DNA of 64,000 bases, from contig OZ024720.1 of the NCBI GenBank assembly GCA_964016875.1, positions 43,051,590 through 43,115,589 on the forward strand, given 5' to 3'. The DNA comes from Fallopia convolvulus. Its lineage: Eukaryota > Streptophyta > Magnoliopsida > Caryophyllales > Polygonaceae. The notes below the pieces were generated by a model. The model saw nothing but the letters and a program-made list of their open reading frames with translations, did no database searches and was not told where the DNA came from. Below, one piece after another: positions 45,068-57,217 of this stretch. Every line of letters begins with the position of its first letter. Positions within the stretch are counted from its first letter, which is position 1. Position numbers and translations under genes: made by a program.

Positions 45068-47433
45068 ATGTCTCCTCAACACACTTTCGCCCAGATCAAA
45101 GAGTGGGTGCTTGCCAATCCCCGAATCCTCTTCATTTCTCAATTAGGAGAGATCGAAAAAGAGCAAGACCCCGTCATGAAGGACGTACTAATCCAAGGGA
45201 TCTACAACCAAGTAAGCCCTTTCTTGCCCCCTCCTCCTCCGGCCGACGACACTGTGGCCTGGACCTCTTCCGCCACCTCTTCTGAATCCCTTCCTCCTCC
45301 CTCAACCACCAACACCTCCTCCGGAATTGTCATTGTTGATAGTTTCGGAGATGCACGACCATCCATAAATGAAAAACCCAAGAAATCCAAACACCGCCAC
45401 TCATCCAAACGACGCCACTCCTCCAAAGACCCCTCAAAACCTAAAAAATCCAAACATTCCAACGATCCCTCCAAATCCAAAAAACGCAAACATTCTGAGG
45501 TCTCTGAATTTTCGGAGCCCAGAAAGAAATCCTTCTTCACCATTGACGATTACTTGAACTGCTCCAAGGGCAGTTCCTGTGTCGCCAAACCCCCCTTCGT
45601 CTTCCACTCTGACTCTGGGACCTCTAAATCCCAAAGCCAACTCCCCTCTTCTTCACTCCCTCTTCTCATAACTGAGGGACCTCCCAAACCTCCTCCATCA
45701 AAACAAAAGACTCCTCCACCACCTCCTTCAGTTCCCACAACAAAGGGAACTCCTCTCCCACCACTCTCCTCCGTTCCCACAACAACGGGAACTCCACCTC
45801 CACCTCACAAAACTCCTTCCCCTCCTTCCTCACCAAAACACACATGCACCTCTCCCATTCCTACCTCGGGGATCTCTACTCCCCAGGTTACCAAAACCAT
45901 TCCTCCTCCCCCTTCTACCCAACTCTCTACCCCCTTTCTTCTTCTCTTCCTTCTTCCACCACATCCCCTACCACCACCAAACTCCCCTCTCCCTCACCAT
46001 CCAAAAGTGTCGTCGCCCTCACCTCGGACGACACTTTTGGATGGTGAGGGAGAGGGGAGTTTGACCCAGGACCCTCCTCCCTCATCATGGGAACCGTCGA
46101 GGAGGAGGCCCAACTCAAGGCCATAGAAGAAGAGCTCAACAGGGACCCCTCTGAATAAACAACTGATCAAGGGACCAAGTCCCCAGAGAAAGTGGCTCCT
46201 GGAGAGCCCACGGAGACAAGGGACCCCGCACCAGCTGGTGGTGTTGGGGCAACTACAAGTCATCCTGAAGATGACGCGGAGGGCTCAAGCTCGAGCTCCT
46301 CCGAGGCAGAAGGGACCTCCCATGATGAGGTCGACGAAGAAGAAGAGGCTCCAGCTGCTAAAGAGCGAGCACGGATCCCAACACCTGGACACCAAATGGT
46401 GGTGTCCACGAGTTCCCAACAGCCGAGGGAAGGCGTGCTCATGATTGAAGCGGCTGCACCCCCTCAGCAGAAAGGACCTCGAACGGTCTCTAGGCTGAAC
46501 ACGTCCAAGAGCACTACAAGGAAAGGGAAGGGGACCTCTTCCGCAAAGCACCCTGTGGACGAACGTCGGAAGCTCCTTCCTCCACTCATCATCTCTGAGG
46601 AAGTGCTCAACGAGAACGACCTAGGGGAACTGTGGGACCTGATCAAGGCCCAGGGCTGGGAGAACCTCTACAAAGAGACTGTGAGCGTAGATCCCTCACA
46701 AGTGCGTCAATTTTACAACAACTTCACCATCTCCAATGACTGCACTCAGGGAAATCTCTCCCACGAGGGCGACGAGTTCATATTCACTACGTCTACAATC
46801 CGCCTTCAGCTCCAGGTCCTAGTTCAAGGGCTCAACGAGCTTCCCAACAAGCTCTGGGGCTACTTCAACAGCACTGAAGTGTACAACACCATCTTTGAGG
46901 GTCGGGTTCCCTCCAAAGTTCCCTCGACGCACCATCTGTCCTTGGTCGCCAGGCTCGCTCACCAATTCATCATCAATGTGGTGATCCCGCGCCAAGAGAA
47001 GCGTCTGGTCGTCAATATCCCTGATGTCATCATCCTTTATCACTTCCTCCTCAAAAAGCCCATCAACCTTCCCAGAATCATCCTTGGGCATATGGAGAAG
47101 TGCATGGCTTCGAAGTCCCATTCCCTTCCTTACTCTGGGCTGATCAAGAAGCTACTACAAAAAGAGGGTCTCTACGACGCCTCTAAGGAAGAAATAGTGC
47201 TTGGCAGGGAACTGGACATTTCAGTTGTCCAGAAGATGAGGCACTCTGAGCCTGTAGAGGAAGCGGCTCAACTGGAGTCTGGTGAACAAGAGGGGAACTC
47301 TCAAGTGTTGCTTCGTATTGCCAACACCCTCGACCAGATTGCCAGGGACCAAGCAGCGTTGGCCAGAGGACAAGAAAAGCTCACACAAGTCCTGACGCGC
47401 CTCTGTGACGCCCTGTTCCCTGAAGCCCCATGA
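45068..47433 (+). pseudogene. ORF3 of copia copy 2
   Basis: Starts MSPQHTFAQIKEWVLANPRI; Lys/Ser/His-rich block KHRHSSKRRHSSKDPSKPKK, likely a nuclear localisation signal; long Pro-rich linker. The frame shifts near 45940 and is then closed by a perfect inverted repeat (45978-46063) that ends in a stop. It reopens at 46192 and runs to the TGA at 47433 with an acidic patch, the transposon-protein-like domain (VRQFYNNFTISNDCTQ, FLLKKPINLPRIILGHMEKC) and the tail RIANTLDQIARDQAALARGQ. About 788 codons in all. Same plan as 30079-32465. Function unknown. Confidence 0.88.
45978..46063. repeat. Perfect 37-bp inverted repeat with 12-nt loop inside ORF3
   Basis: Left arm 45978-46014 (begins CAAACTCCCCTCTCCCTCAC), loop GCCCTCACCTCG, right arm 46027-46063 (ends GTGAGGGAGAGGGGAGTTTG). 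The left arm is ordinary ORF3 sequence also present in copy 1; the right arm is its inverted copy and replaces the codons after SDD found in copy 1. Confidence 0.95.
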
Positions 47434-47836
47434 TCTCTCCCTTCTTTTTCCCTTAATCCAAAAATGACCACAAATTGTACTTAAGTTTCCTTGTATATAT
47501 CTTCTTAAGTAATGAATTGGTCTTTAATTTGATTGCGTGCTCCCTTCTTCCCTATTATTGCTTTGCTTGTTTTCAATGATGTCAAAAGGGGGAAAGACAA
47601 AAAAGGCGAGATGAGTTAAAAGTTTAAGTTATCACAGACTACACATAAGCTAAGGGGGAACAACTGCATAAAAAGCTAAGTAAGAACTAAGTGTCTCACC
47701 AGAAGTGGTTCCCTAAATCTAATTGTTTCACTAGAAGTGACTTCCCAAAATCTTACTTAGGAACTCATCAGAATATCATTCATTGAAATACTTGCATATT
47801 TTGTGATGGGTTTGTCATCATCAAAAAGGGGGAAAT
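47434..47836 (+). other. 3' untranslated region and polypurine tract of copia copy 2
   Basis: No gene. Tracts CAAAAGGGGGAAAGAC near 47583, AAGGGGGAAC near 47650 and AAAAAGGGGGAAAT at 47824-47836; the last touches the LTR. Confidence 0.75.
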
Positions 47837-48896
47837 TGTTGGGACGTTGTTGGGACCTCTGGTTCTAAACAACGGATCAACGATGTAATTCTCCGAGTTT
47901 TGATAATGACAAACACCATAGGGAACTAATGTGGTTTGCTCAAGTATTTCTAAGAAACGCATGTACAACCAAGAACTCCCATGAATGACCAAAAGCCATA
48001 GAAGCTCACATTGCAGAGTTTCCATCAAGGGAACTCTGATGAGGAAAGTTCCCATGAAATGGGAACTCCCAGAAATGATCAAGAGAACACAAGCCTGCAA
48101 CGATGAAGAGTTTCCATCAAGGGAACTCTAAACAAGACAATTCCCATGAGATGGGAACTCACATGTGAGGAAAACGACCGTTCAGCGCAGATCGCAGGAT
48201 TTTGTCTTGGACAGCCCAAAGGAACAGTCTGAGGATCAGACTGTCACGTTTGATCCAATGGTCCGATTGATCCAAGAAGTTGACCTAGTTCAAACCAAAG
48301 TCACATGTGAAGAAAGTACAACTTGGGCATCAAGCAAAGGGCATTTTGGACACAAACGAAAGATGCGACTGCCCAAGCTCACCTGGACTATAAAGCCAAA
48401 TGAATAGTACTCGGATTGAGTACTTCTCCCAGAACTCACAAACACCCACACCAGAGAAAAGAAAGAAAAGGAAGAGAAGTCCCCGCCGGCGAGTGTGTGA
48501 TCTCAACGACGGTGAAGCCGAAGTTCCCAGAGACAAGGGAACTGAGAAGTCGGTGTAAGGTTTGAGTTATTTGTATTTTGCTGGTGTGAGCTTAGGAACT
48601 CAGTTGAGAGGATTTACTAGTGTTGCTAGAGTTAGGAAGAACTCGTAGGAACAGAGAAGTGTGAATCCGGTTGTTGTAACTAAGGAACAAAGCAATCAAT
48701 ATAAGTAAGTCATTCAAAATCCTCCAAGCGGAGGTAGAGGTTTACCCATACAACTAGTTGGTTGTAGTGGGGTTCCTCTATAAAGGAATTGTGTCCTTTA
48801 CTGTCTTTAATACTTGCGAACTATTTATTTCCGCTGCCTTGGGAACAGCTTAATTGCCAGTTCCCAAGCTCTTTGCTAACGGTTTACGATCCTACA
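47837..48896 (+). repeat. 3' LTR of copia copy 2
   Basis: 1060 bp, same ends as 37932-38991, followed by TACGT, the target-site duplication. Confidence 0.95.
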
Positions 48897-48989
48897 TACG
48901 TGAACCCTTGAACTAAAGTGTGCACTATGCACTGCGAATTTGTTTTTGAACTTTCACTTTATTAAATATTAATGGTCTTCCATCTATTT

Positions 48990-49670
48990 AATTTCCAATC
49001 GCTTCTCCTTCTTTGAATTGTGATAGTAATGCTATGGATACATTTGATATTATTACTTCAAATGATGATTTTAATTTAAATCCTCTTTGGACATATGTTA
49101 TAAAAGGAGAGAAAGTAAATGAAAGAGGGGTAACATAAATTGGAAGTGAAAATTCTATACGGATGAGAAACAAGGCATATTATGAATAGTAAGGGGTCAT
49201 TTGTTGAAACTTAATGGAAAAGGAATCGAGCCTTGTAAAAGTGTGAGTGTTGTTCAATTGAAAACTTTGAAGGAAATTGGTGAGAAGTTTCCTAAATCTA
49301 ATCTCAAAAACAGCCTAAGAAAGTTTCTCTTGCTTTTGGAGGATCTTCACTTAGACATTCTGTTCATTTTTCTTTTTATCTCAGCCTTAGTGAATATGGA
49401 AGGACTAGCTCATTGAAGAAAATAGAGGGGGACAATAGTTTTTCTAAATCATTTGATTTGCAACTTTGGAGTCAACTTGATTGTTTAATTTCTAGAATGT
49501 TTTACACTATGGTTTGCCTTTTAATCTTATAAGGAATCCTTGTTACGTTAGTTCTTATCGTTTTGCGGCTGATAATAAGATAAGTGGTTATTTGCCTCCT
49601 TTTATTAATCGATTAAGAACAACATTACTTCAACAAGAGACGAATCATGTTGAGTCTTTATTTTAGGCTA
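48990..49670 (+). pseudogene. hAT-superfamily transposase relic (BED finger to DUF659)
   Basis: Broken plus-strand frames give LNPLWTYVIKGEKVNERGVT and, after stops, LLKLNGKGIEPCKSVSVVQL, the pattern of a BED zinc finger (W-x-Y-V ... HLL ... GI-x-x-C). Further on come WSQLDCLISRMFYTM and, one frame over, GLPFNLIRNPCYVSSYRFAA and LPPFINRLRTTLLQQETNHV, the start of the DUF659 region of plant hAT transposases. The catalytic core and dimerisation domain are absent. It is cut at about 49670, where a copia LTR fragment starts, and copia copy 2 inserted just upstream. Confidence 0.7.
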
Positions 49671-49684
49671 TTAAAAAACAAGAC

Positions 49685-50497
49685 TCTCCCAAAAGGAACT
49701 CTAGAGTGCATAAACAAGCCTGCATGAATGAAGGCAGTTCCAGTCAAAGGAATTGGGGAGAGAGCAATTCCCAATGAATGGGGAATCAAATGTGACAGAC
49801 CGATGAGCGCAGTTCGCAGGATTCTATCTCAGACAAAGCAGAGGCCCAATTAGAGGAATAGACTAAGCCAAATGATCCAACGGTCCGATTGACATTAAAA
49901 TTTGACCGATTTCAAATGAAGTCACATGTGAAAAAAGTACATACTTTGGTTGCAAGACAAGAATATTTGAGACAACAATGAAAATGAGGATTTCGATCAG
50001 CCCATGTATATAAGCTAATGAATAGTGCATGAAATATGCACTTCTCCAAGAACTCTCAAAGCCTCAAGCAAAGGAACAAGAAAGAAGTTCGAAGCATTTT
50101 AGAGAAGTCCCTGACGACGAGTGTTCGATCTTGGCAACGGCAAATCCAAAGTTCCCAGGAGCAAGGGAACTACGATACCGAAGTCAAGGTGTAAGGTTTG
50201 ATTTATTTGTCTTTAGTTGAGTTGTTCGCTTAGGAACTAGGTGGGTTACTAGAGTTTGGTGACTGCTAGGAACAGAGAAGTGCAAGTCTTGTCTTTTGTA
50301 ACTAAGGAACAATCAATAAAACAAGTAGATCGTTCAAAATCGTCCAAGCAGAGGCAGAAGTTTACTCACACAACTAGTTGGTTGTTGTGAGGTTCCTCTA
50401 TAAGGGAACTTATGATTTTTATTACTTGCGATTCCGCTGCTCTAGGAACAGACGTCAGACTATTCCCAAGCTCTAACTAACGCACTACAATCCAACA
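49685..50497 (+). repeat. Divergent LTR fragment of the copia family
   Basis: Follows the LTR order with many differences: palindrome-like CAATTCCCAATGAATGGGGAAT, the block GATCCAACGGTCCGATTGA, AAGTCACATGTGAA, then CAACTAGTTGGTTG and GTGAGGTTCCTCTATAAGGG, ending ATCCAACA at 50497. The first 250 bp of the LTR are missing or unrecognisable. No internal part follows. It is older than the other copies. Confidence 0.75.
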
Positions 50498-51128
50498 CAA
50501 ACTTTGCTCCTGAGCCTCACATTTAATTTTTTTTTATGAGACAAGCTCGTAAACAACTCATTTATTTGATCATCTATACAAGTAAAAATTAAATTAGGCA
50601 GTTTATTAGAGTCCACCAAAACTATGCACTTTTACTTAAAATTGTATATTATGCATAGCGAAGTTATTGAGTATATAATCTAGTTTTTCATCATCGTATA
50701 ATCGTGCTTGGTTATGAGCATATAGTTGAGCTTCCTCATGAACAAACGAACCGAGTTTTCTTGTACTCAAGGTCAGTTCATTTATCGTTCGAGCCTTGAA
50801 ATTGTGCTCAAAATCAGCTCGTTTATATTCAGTATGGACTGTATGGGTTATGATTAAAAGTTAAAACTCTTATTGAAAGAATGACAGATAATTAAGGAAA
50901 TGTTGAACACTATGTTGCAAAGATCATCTTCCCAAAAAAGAACTAATTCATTCAAATAAGTGAATAATTGATGATACATGTCAACCTACCCTCTTGAGAA
51001 CCTCTTCAGGTAGGCGAGTTGCCTTGTGATGAAGCTTGTCTAATTTTGATTCGACTGAAAGCACACCAAAACACTTTCTAGAAGGAAGAAAAAAAAAAAT
51101 TAAAAAGAAAGAAAAATATGTACTGAAT
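50498..51128. other. Intergenic, 3' flank of the PIP5K gene
   Basis: No gene is recognised. The part next to 51128 should hold the PIP5K 3' UTR; no single poly(A) signal stands out. Confidence 0.5.
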
Positions 51129-54098
51129 TCATACGTCCTCTGCAAAAATCCTAAAAATGAAGTCACGAAAGCGCTTGGAATACAATTTTGGATCCACTGC
51201 TGAAATGGACGTTGGATCATACTGCATTGACTTGTAAGCGTGCTCGAGCTTCTTGCTAATATCATAGTCTTGGAGGATGTCAATGATACCGAAGAACATA
51301 ACAACATCATAGAACTCCCCTGTTGGTTCCATTACGTGAGCCGTTGTTTCCCCGTCGTTTCTCCTCACGCCTCTCTCAACTCGTGCTGGCATGTTGTTGC
51401 CTAATCCAATGCTAGCCCACCTGCATTGTAAGGAATTTTGTTACTTACGAATCGGATGTGCCTGTAACAAAGGTAACTTTTATGTCTTTATGAGATGTAT
51501 GTATACCATGCTGGATCCAACTCTACATTTGAAAGCCGAGGACCAACATCATTGTCATCATCATTGCCTAGCAAACATTTGCAAGGGAGGTTTATTTAAT
51601 TAATTTATTATGTATGTATTCATAAAACGGTGGCTTGCATTTTGTTTTCAAGAAACATAAACTGACCGGCATAAACTGGAGTACGAGCCCCAGAGGGAAT
51701 TAGATCTCCTGCTTTTGATGCTTCTCTAAAGTGGATTCCAATTAGCATGCTGTAGTCCATAATTCTCTCATTCTCAAGCAATTCGCAATCTTTGTCGACT
51801 TGTCTGCGCTCATCACAGCTCCAAGATCAGTTTAAAAATGTCAATATATAAGAGATGATCGATCATCATGACCATTACCGGCCATAAAGTGAAAGTTCAC
51901 CTGCAGAATTCTTGAAACCAAGACTTTTGTAGTCGAAATATAAAATTAAGATCAAGGTCCTTGAGTATAGTACTTGCGTCCAACTCTTCCTCTGGCTTGT
52001 CTATTGATCTACCTAATGAAGATCCTTTCAAGTCAAAACGTCTGTGGATGGTGTACTCTGTGCACATAAGATTTCCCATTATAATGAATCTTACCTGCAC
52101 ACTTACAAGGCATTGGTTAGCTTCCCTAAATAGTCATATATGCATATCAAGAAATTAATTTCCTTAATTATACAAAGATATGTTCTTACTTTCTTTTGTG
52201 CTGTTCCTGTCAACTTGACACAGTGGAGCCCGAAAAACTTGGTCACTAGGGTGTTCTCAAAATTCCTTACATGATTGTAATAGGGCGACAACATTCGTAT
52301 AAGCACCTAGTAGAGCATAACCAAGACTCAACTTGACAATGATGAATGAAAAAGCCAAGACCACCATTTGGTAAAAATAACAATATGCATGATGAAGAGC
52401 TTACTTTAACTTCAGCCTTCTTCACAGTCTTTATCATGTATCTATCGTCATTGCTCAAGTAAAAGAAGCTTCCACTTTTCCCAGGAGAAGAGAGTTCTCG
52501 GAGCGCATCATTCCCACATATGGACAACATGTAATCTGCCGCATCCACCTTGAAGAGCTTCCGCAAAGCTCTACAAAGAATCGCAAATAGTTATAGGAGA
52601 TGAATTTCTTAATGAGGACCGGCCAGTTGAATCAACATATACTTAGCCAGTTGATTACCTGAAAACCAAAGGACAATAATCTTTCCACTTAAATTCACAA
52701 GAATTATGAGGTGGTGTATGCTTTGATCCTTCTTTCGGGAATTTCGTCCAATACCTTTCCTTGGGGTCAAATGCAGAAGATTTTAGATCAAGGGATGTTG
52801 GAGGAGCTTGCTTTCCTACAGCATGCCTGAGTAGAACGTGCATAAGTATTTTACTTGATCATCATTCTATATGTACAAGGGGATATGTGGTGGTGCGTTG
52901 AGAATTAAATTAATTACCTGATACCCAATTGTAGGTTGAGCATGAGATCATAATTCTTGTGACCTTTAGTGATGGTCTCTCCTTGTTTCTTTCCCACCTT
53001 TGGTATTTTAAGTGGCCTTCCGAGGGACACTTTCGGAATGAGAGGGGACTCAAGATTTGTTGTACTCCCGGGCACATCCTCTCTACTTCCAACTGAATCT
53101 CTGTTACTACTCCCTTCACTAGAGAAGCTCCCGTCTGTGCTATCCCGTGTAGGAGTTGTAGTATTGTTAGCCGCGTTAATCCTAGAGTCAACCGACATCC
53201 TCCTGAGCCTCACCCTCGGGTTGGTGACGTTCGAAGGTTTCCATGTGGCCAACTTCTTTTGTGATGGAAATATGGGGATCTTCTCAATAGGACAGATGAA
53301 CACATCTCTCGCGATATCCTTGTACAACGTCTGAGGATCCCAGTTAAGGATCCTAGAAGCGCACGAATCCGATGGATAGAAGGTCCCAATTTGATCCTTG
53401 GAATCCCTACTCCAGCAACCTTCGTAGTAACTCCCATTTTGCCACCTAAACACACCTTCCCCTTCGGGTAAGCCGTCGACCCAATCGCCTTCAAAGTGAT
53501 TCCCCCCTGCCCATGTCATCCTCCCTCTCCCGCAAATCAACCCATTCTTCCACTCCCCTTCAAACTTGTTCCCATTGGCCCACACGTATCTCCCTTCTCC
53601 TTCTTGCACGCCATGCCTCCACTCGCCGTCATAACAGTCCCCTGTCTCGTAACTCATCGTCCCATTTCCTTGTTTCACATTCATTACCCAGAATCCCTTG
53701 TACACCTCGCCGTTCGGCCCCGTGTACGTGCCCTTGCCATCCATATAACCGGATTTGAACTCGCCTTCATAGGTCGCCCCAGAAGGCCATTGAAAGGCGC
53801 CTTTTCCTATGGATTGTCCTCTGAACCATTCTCCTTCATACATGCACCCATCTGCCCACACGTACTTGCCATGTCCATGTGGACACCTCTCAAGCCATTG
53901 TCCTATAAAATAGTCCCCGTTTGCCAAAAACTTCTCCACCTGCTGGGTTTCCACTTCTCCTTGCAATTGCGAGCAGTTGCTTTCATCCTCGAAATCGTCG
54001 TTCACATGAGCCACCGACATTGAGCCAAAGATGAATTGAGTGCGTTTCTTAGCCGCAGCTTGCGTTCTTCTTAATGTAGATTCCCAAGCTTTTGCCAT
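51129..54098 (-). CDS. PIP5K: Phosphatidylinositol-4-phosphate 5-kinase with MORN repeats
   Basis: Eight exons, all with GT/AG borders: 54098-52918, 52826-52659, 52570-52405, 52306-52190, 52094-51901, 51803-51667, 51567-51507 and 51420-51129; 2316 bp, about 771 residues, usual for the plant family. The N-terminus (MAKAWESTLRRTQAAAKKRT) precedes seven to eight MORN repeats at about residues 63-230, for example YEGEWFRGQSIGKGAFQWPSG. A Ser-rich linker leads to the lipid-kinase domain from about residue 390. It has YMIKTVKKAE (ATP-binding Lys), RRFDLKGSSLGR, ERIMDYSMLIGIHF, GIIDILQDYD (the metal-binding Asp) and a complete activation loop with KKLEHAYKSMQYDPTSISAV, ending FRDFIFRIFAEDV. It makes PI(4,5)P2 from PI4P at the plasma membrane; MORN repeats bind lipid and guide location. 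It looks intact. It resembles the B-type Arabidopsis PIP5K group; the exact orthologue is not assigned. Confidence 0.95.
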
Positions 54099-54975
54099 GC
54101 CATAGGCACCCCTCGCTACCCGATCATGAGATGATATATAATCTTTCCTCCTTGCACATATGTGCCACCAATCATTTAATTACGGATTGATTGATTGGCT
54201 ACTTGGTTGTTTGACATTCAAAATCGTTTTTGTAGAGGATTGAAGGTGATCAGATCATATTAGCAAACATGAAATGATCGAATATTTCATATCAATCTCA
54301 CTTTTTGATCAAACCACCCAATACCCATCTCTTAGAACGAATGCCGTTTTTTCTAACTGTTTTTCATTTCTTTTTTTTCTTTGTTTCAATGAATGTATTG
54401 TGTTTACCAAGTTTAGTCATTATTTTGAGTTCTTTTCTTTTTCTTTTTTACGCCATAGATGAGAGAACTTCTTTTTACCAAATGGAATAGTGGCTTCTAA
54501 AATGCCACGTGTACAAACAGGAAAGAAGATTGGTCAAATTTGAAAAAGAAACGACACGAGTCTTTTTTGTTGATCCATTGGGTGTACATGTTTTTCCCAT
54601 AAATATCTCATTGCATTTTGACTCCAAAAAGATGCGGCCTTTAACATATATGTCTATTCCTCGTGCAATTGTTGAGCCACAAACTTGTTCAGATTTGGGT
54701 GAAAAACTATGCTACATTGTTAAGGTGGAACAGTTTTTGTAAACCCCCTACATTGGAGGTGGCTCCTGCATACTTACTACAACTACAAGCTCCGGTTCTA
54801 ACTTCTCAATTTTTTAGTTAATAGCTGCAATTTTATAATATGTTCTGGTACTTGAGGTTCTCCTATGGATTAAAAAATTGATACATGAAACTAGAATGGA
54901 TTTTTTTTTTTCGGATAACACATCATGCATATAGAGTGATAAACTGGAATGCTCTTATATATCTTTCTCATGATA
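54099..54975. other. Intergenic, 5' flank of the PIP5K gene
   Basis: No reliable gene. A 77-codon plus frame at 54509-54742 has no recognised domain and no support. The first few hundred bases presumably hold the PIP5K promoter and 5' UTR; no clear TATA box was found. Confidence 0.4.
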
Positions 54976-55148
54976 CTAGTTATACCTGTAATGTCATGCA
55001 CGACTACGACTCGGATTAAGTATGAGTATGTTAATTTTAATATAAACTTATGCTCACATACAATAGTTTTTTATTCATAGAATCAAATAAATTTCGAATT
55101 TTTACAGTTTTTTATAAATAAATAGAGAGAAAAATTATTTGAAAAAGA
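54976..55148 (-). mobile_element. Short Helitron-like element (minus strand)
   Basis: On the minus strand it starts TCTTTTTCAAAT and ends with a hairpin-bearing 3' end (GTCGTGCATGACATTAC then AGGTATAACTAG). It sits between A and T, as Helitrons do. It is the inverted homologue of 62192-62383. Non-coding. Confidence 0.55.
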
Positions 55149-55375
55149 TAAAGTAATCTATGTATATATATAAAAGACGCAAGGAATAAGACCACCACGT
55201 TGCGCCACCTAGGATTTTCCTACGTGTCGTTCCCCCGTTAAGCCACCTAGGATTTCGCCACATAAAGATTTATTATTTTGAGAATTTATATATGTTGTCA
55301 ATATTTTTGGATAATATAGAAACATTATAAATTAATATAGGAAAGATTCTATCTAAAATAAAGATGTTATTTAAT

Positions 55376-57217
55376 ATTTGTCACCCCCATGGAATGAAAA
55401 ACCCTAAAAGGCTCTCGAGAACGCGCTACACGCGCCCAAACCTCGCTCACCATCCCGTCCCTAACCCTAGTTCACCATGGTCGCCGTCCCCAGATCCCAC
55501 CGTCTCCGACATGCCCAAGGCCGCAAATCCGGTCAATTCCAAAACTCACTCGAAGATAACGCTCGAGATCTCTCCCCCTAAGACAACAACCCGGTTGAAG
55601 AAGCCTCTAAACCCAATCGCTCCGTCCATCTATCGGAGTCTAATATGCCTCCTTCTTCCCTGGATGTTCAGTGGAGGCCATGAAAATGCTAAACCTCCTG
55701 TGTGCGAGCAATTGGGGTTGAGATCTTACCCCTTCTATTTCCCCTTGTGCTCGTATGTGAAGTGGGCGAGAAAGAAAAACCGCGAGTCATTCAAACTGTG
55801 GAGCTTAAAACCGTGGCGACACCATGAATCGCCGGGGCCTATCGTTCTATCTTGGAAGCGGATTCGTAGCGGTCTTTGCTTGGGCGAGTTTAACCACGCC
55901 ATCGATGGTGGCCGTCATCTGGTTGCTCGTGCCTTTCCAGGGATCTCGCCTTGGATCTTCAAACCCACTTGGTCGGAAGCCCGCTTGGTCATCCCGATTT
56001 TTTCCGAGCATCTTCATGGATGTTTTGATTCTCAGCGGAGGCGGCGGCGTGTCTTTGGCCTGGTGCTGTGGCATGGGCGTGTTCGCTGGCGTGATGGGTT
56101 GGGGGTTCGCTCTCTGCGGTGGTGGTGGTGGTGGTGCTGTGGGTTCGGGGCGGACCCGACTGGCGCATGCCATTATCTTTCCGTTGGTTGTTTCACCTCT
56201 TCTACCCTTTCTACATCTTGGTTTGTGTCACACAATCTGGTACTACCTTTCCCTTTCCCTTCTAAGCTTATCCTGGGGTTGTTGGACTGGCCTTGGATTA
56301 TCGGTTTCTTGTTCATAGCCTCTAGTTTACCCCTCTCATATTTTTATTCTCTTTTTCTAGAATCAAGTTCGAACACAAAGTCTGTGCTTGCCCTGTTTGC
56401 AATTTCTACTATTAGTTTTTCACCTAAGCTCTTTTGGGGTAATAAACAACCCATTCCAAAAAACTTGGCTGAAGTTGGTATATTTTCTAGAGATCCACCC
56501 TATCTTTTTTCTTTCAACTCTACGTGCTTGCCTAATTCAGTGTTTTTGCTGAATTACACAATTCTGTGCAGTTGTTTTGAAGGTATACCCTCAAAGCTTG
56601 GTGTGGTTTCCACCCTTATGAACCCGAATCTCGTTGTCCATGCTCTCATGTTTAGAGTGGAACAAATCTCTATGTATGACCAAGTCGTTGGCGTCAAACA
56701 AAATGCCATTAAAAGCAAGCCTGAATTTACAAAATGGCTTATGTTGCAAAACTTCATGTGCCGAATCAGAAATGATCAATGGCTCTTATTGAGGCAAAAC
56801 CTCACGGGAATCACCACCCCGACTTCTTGCACATCAAAAATTGTCATTGTTTCCATGTTCTCCCAAGTAATTTGGGGAATGGGAACAACCAAGGACATCA
56901 CAACAAACATAGTCTTAGTTAAAGGGACTTGCACAAAGAAGCTTAAGACTGTCACTAATGCTTGTGTGATTAAAACCCAATTCTCTAAGTATCAAATCTT
57001 TCATAAAAACTGTATTTATCTCATATATTCACCACTAGTCAATGCTAGTGAAAGAAAGGACCAAATCACAACATGTCAATTGGATACCAACCTGAAAATT
57101 GCTCGATGTTTGTTTAGTTCCTTGCATGGCAACTACACATGTATTATGTACTCAAAATTGCCCAACAACTTAGTCCTCTATAAGACCAATAACAACATTG
57201 TTACTTGCTTCTTGTGA
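55376..57217 (+). pseudogene. LINE ORF1 region, unassigned long frame
   Basis: A single frame stays open for about 617 codons (55364-57217), but its composition changes (Pro/Ser-rich, then Trp/Cys-rich such as WWWWWCC, then ordinary). I recognise neither the usual ORF1 RNA-binding domain nor a zinc knuckle, and a second frame (55824-56318) is also open. It is likely that the real ORF1 has shifted between frames. Position before the endonuclease is the only firm evidence. Confidence 0.4.

Larger units (their letters stand above)
37932..48896 (+). mobile_element. Complete Sirevirus-like Ty1/copia retrotransposon, copy 2
   Basis: 10,965 bp between perfect 5-bp duplications TACGT (37927-37931 and 48897-48901). 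Order: 5' LTR, iMet primer site, gag, protease, integrase, RT, RNase H, spacer, ORF3, polypurine tract, 3' LTR. The two LTRs are both 1060 bp and similar but visibly diverged (about ten differences in the first 180 bp), so insertion is not very recent. The coding part has several stops and frameshifts. Sirevirus assignment rests on the iMet site, a long gag with two zinc knuckles, an ORF after pol and multiplied polypurine tracts. Confidence 0.93.

Noticed and set aside
45068..47433. ORF3 as a viral envelope gene
   Set aside because: No signal peptide, membrane span or cleavage site is visible; basic and Pro-rich soluble protein.
52969..54023. Long plus-strand frames opposite PIP5K exon 1
   Set aside because: Shadow frames of the MORN repeats; the minus-strand gene is complete with splice sites.
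54509..54742. Small gene upstream of PIP5K
   Set aside because: 77 codons, no recognised domain, and AT-rich surroundings with no supporting signals.
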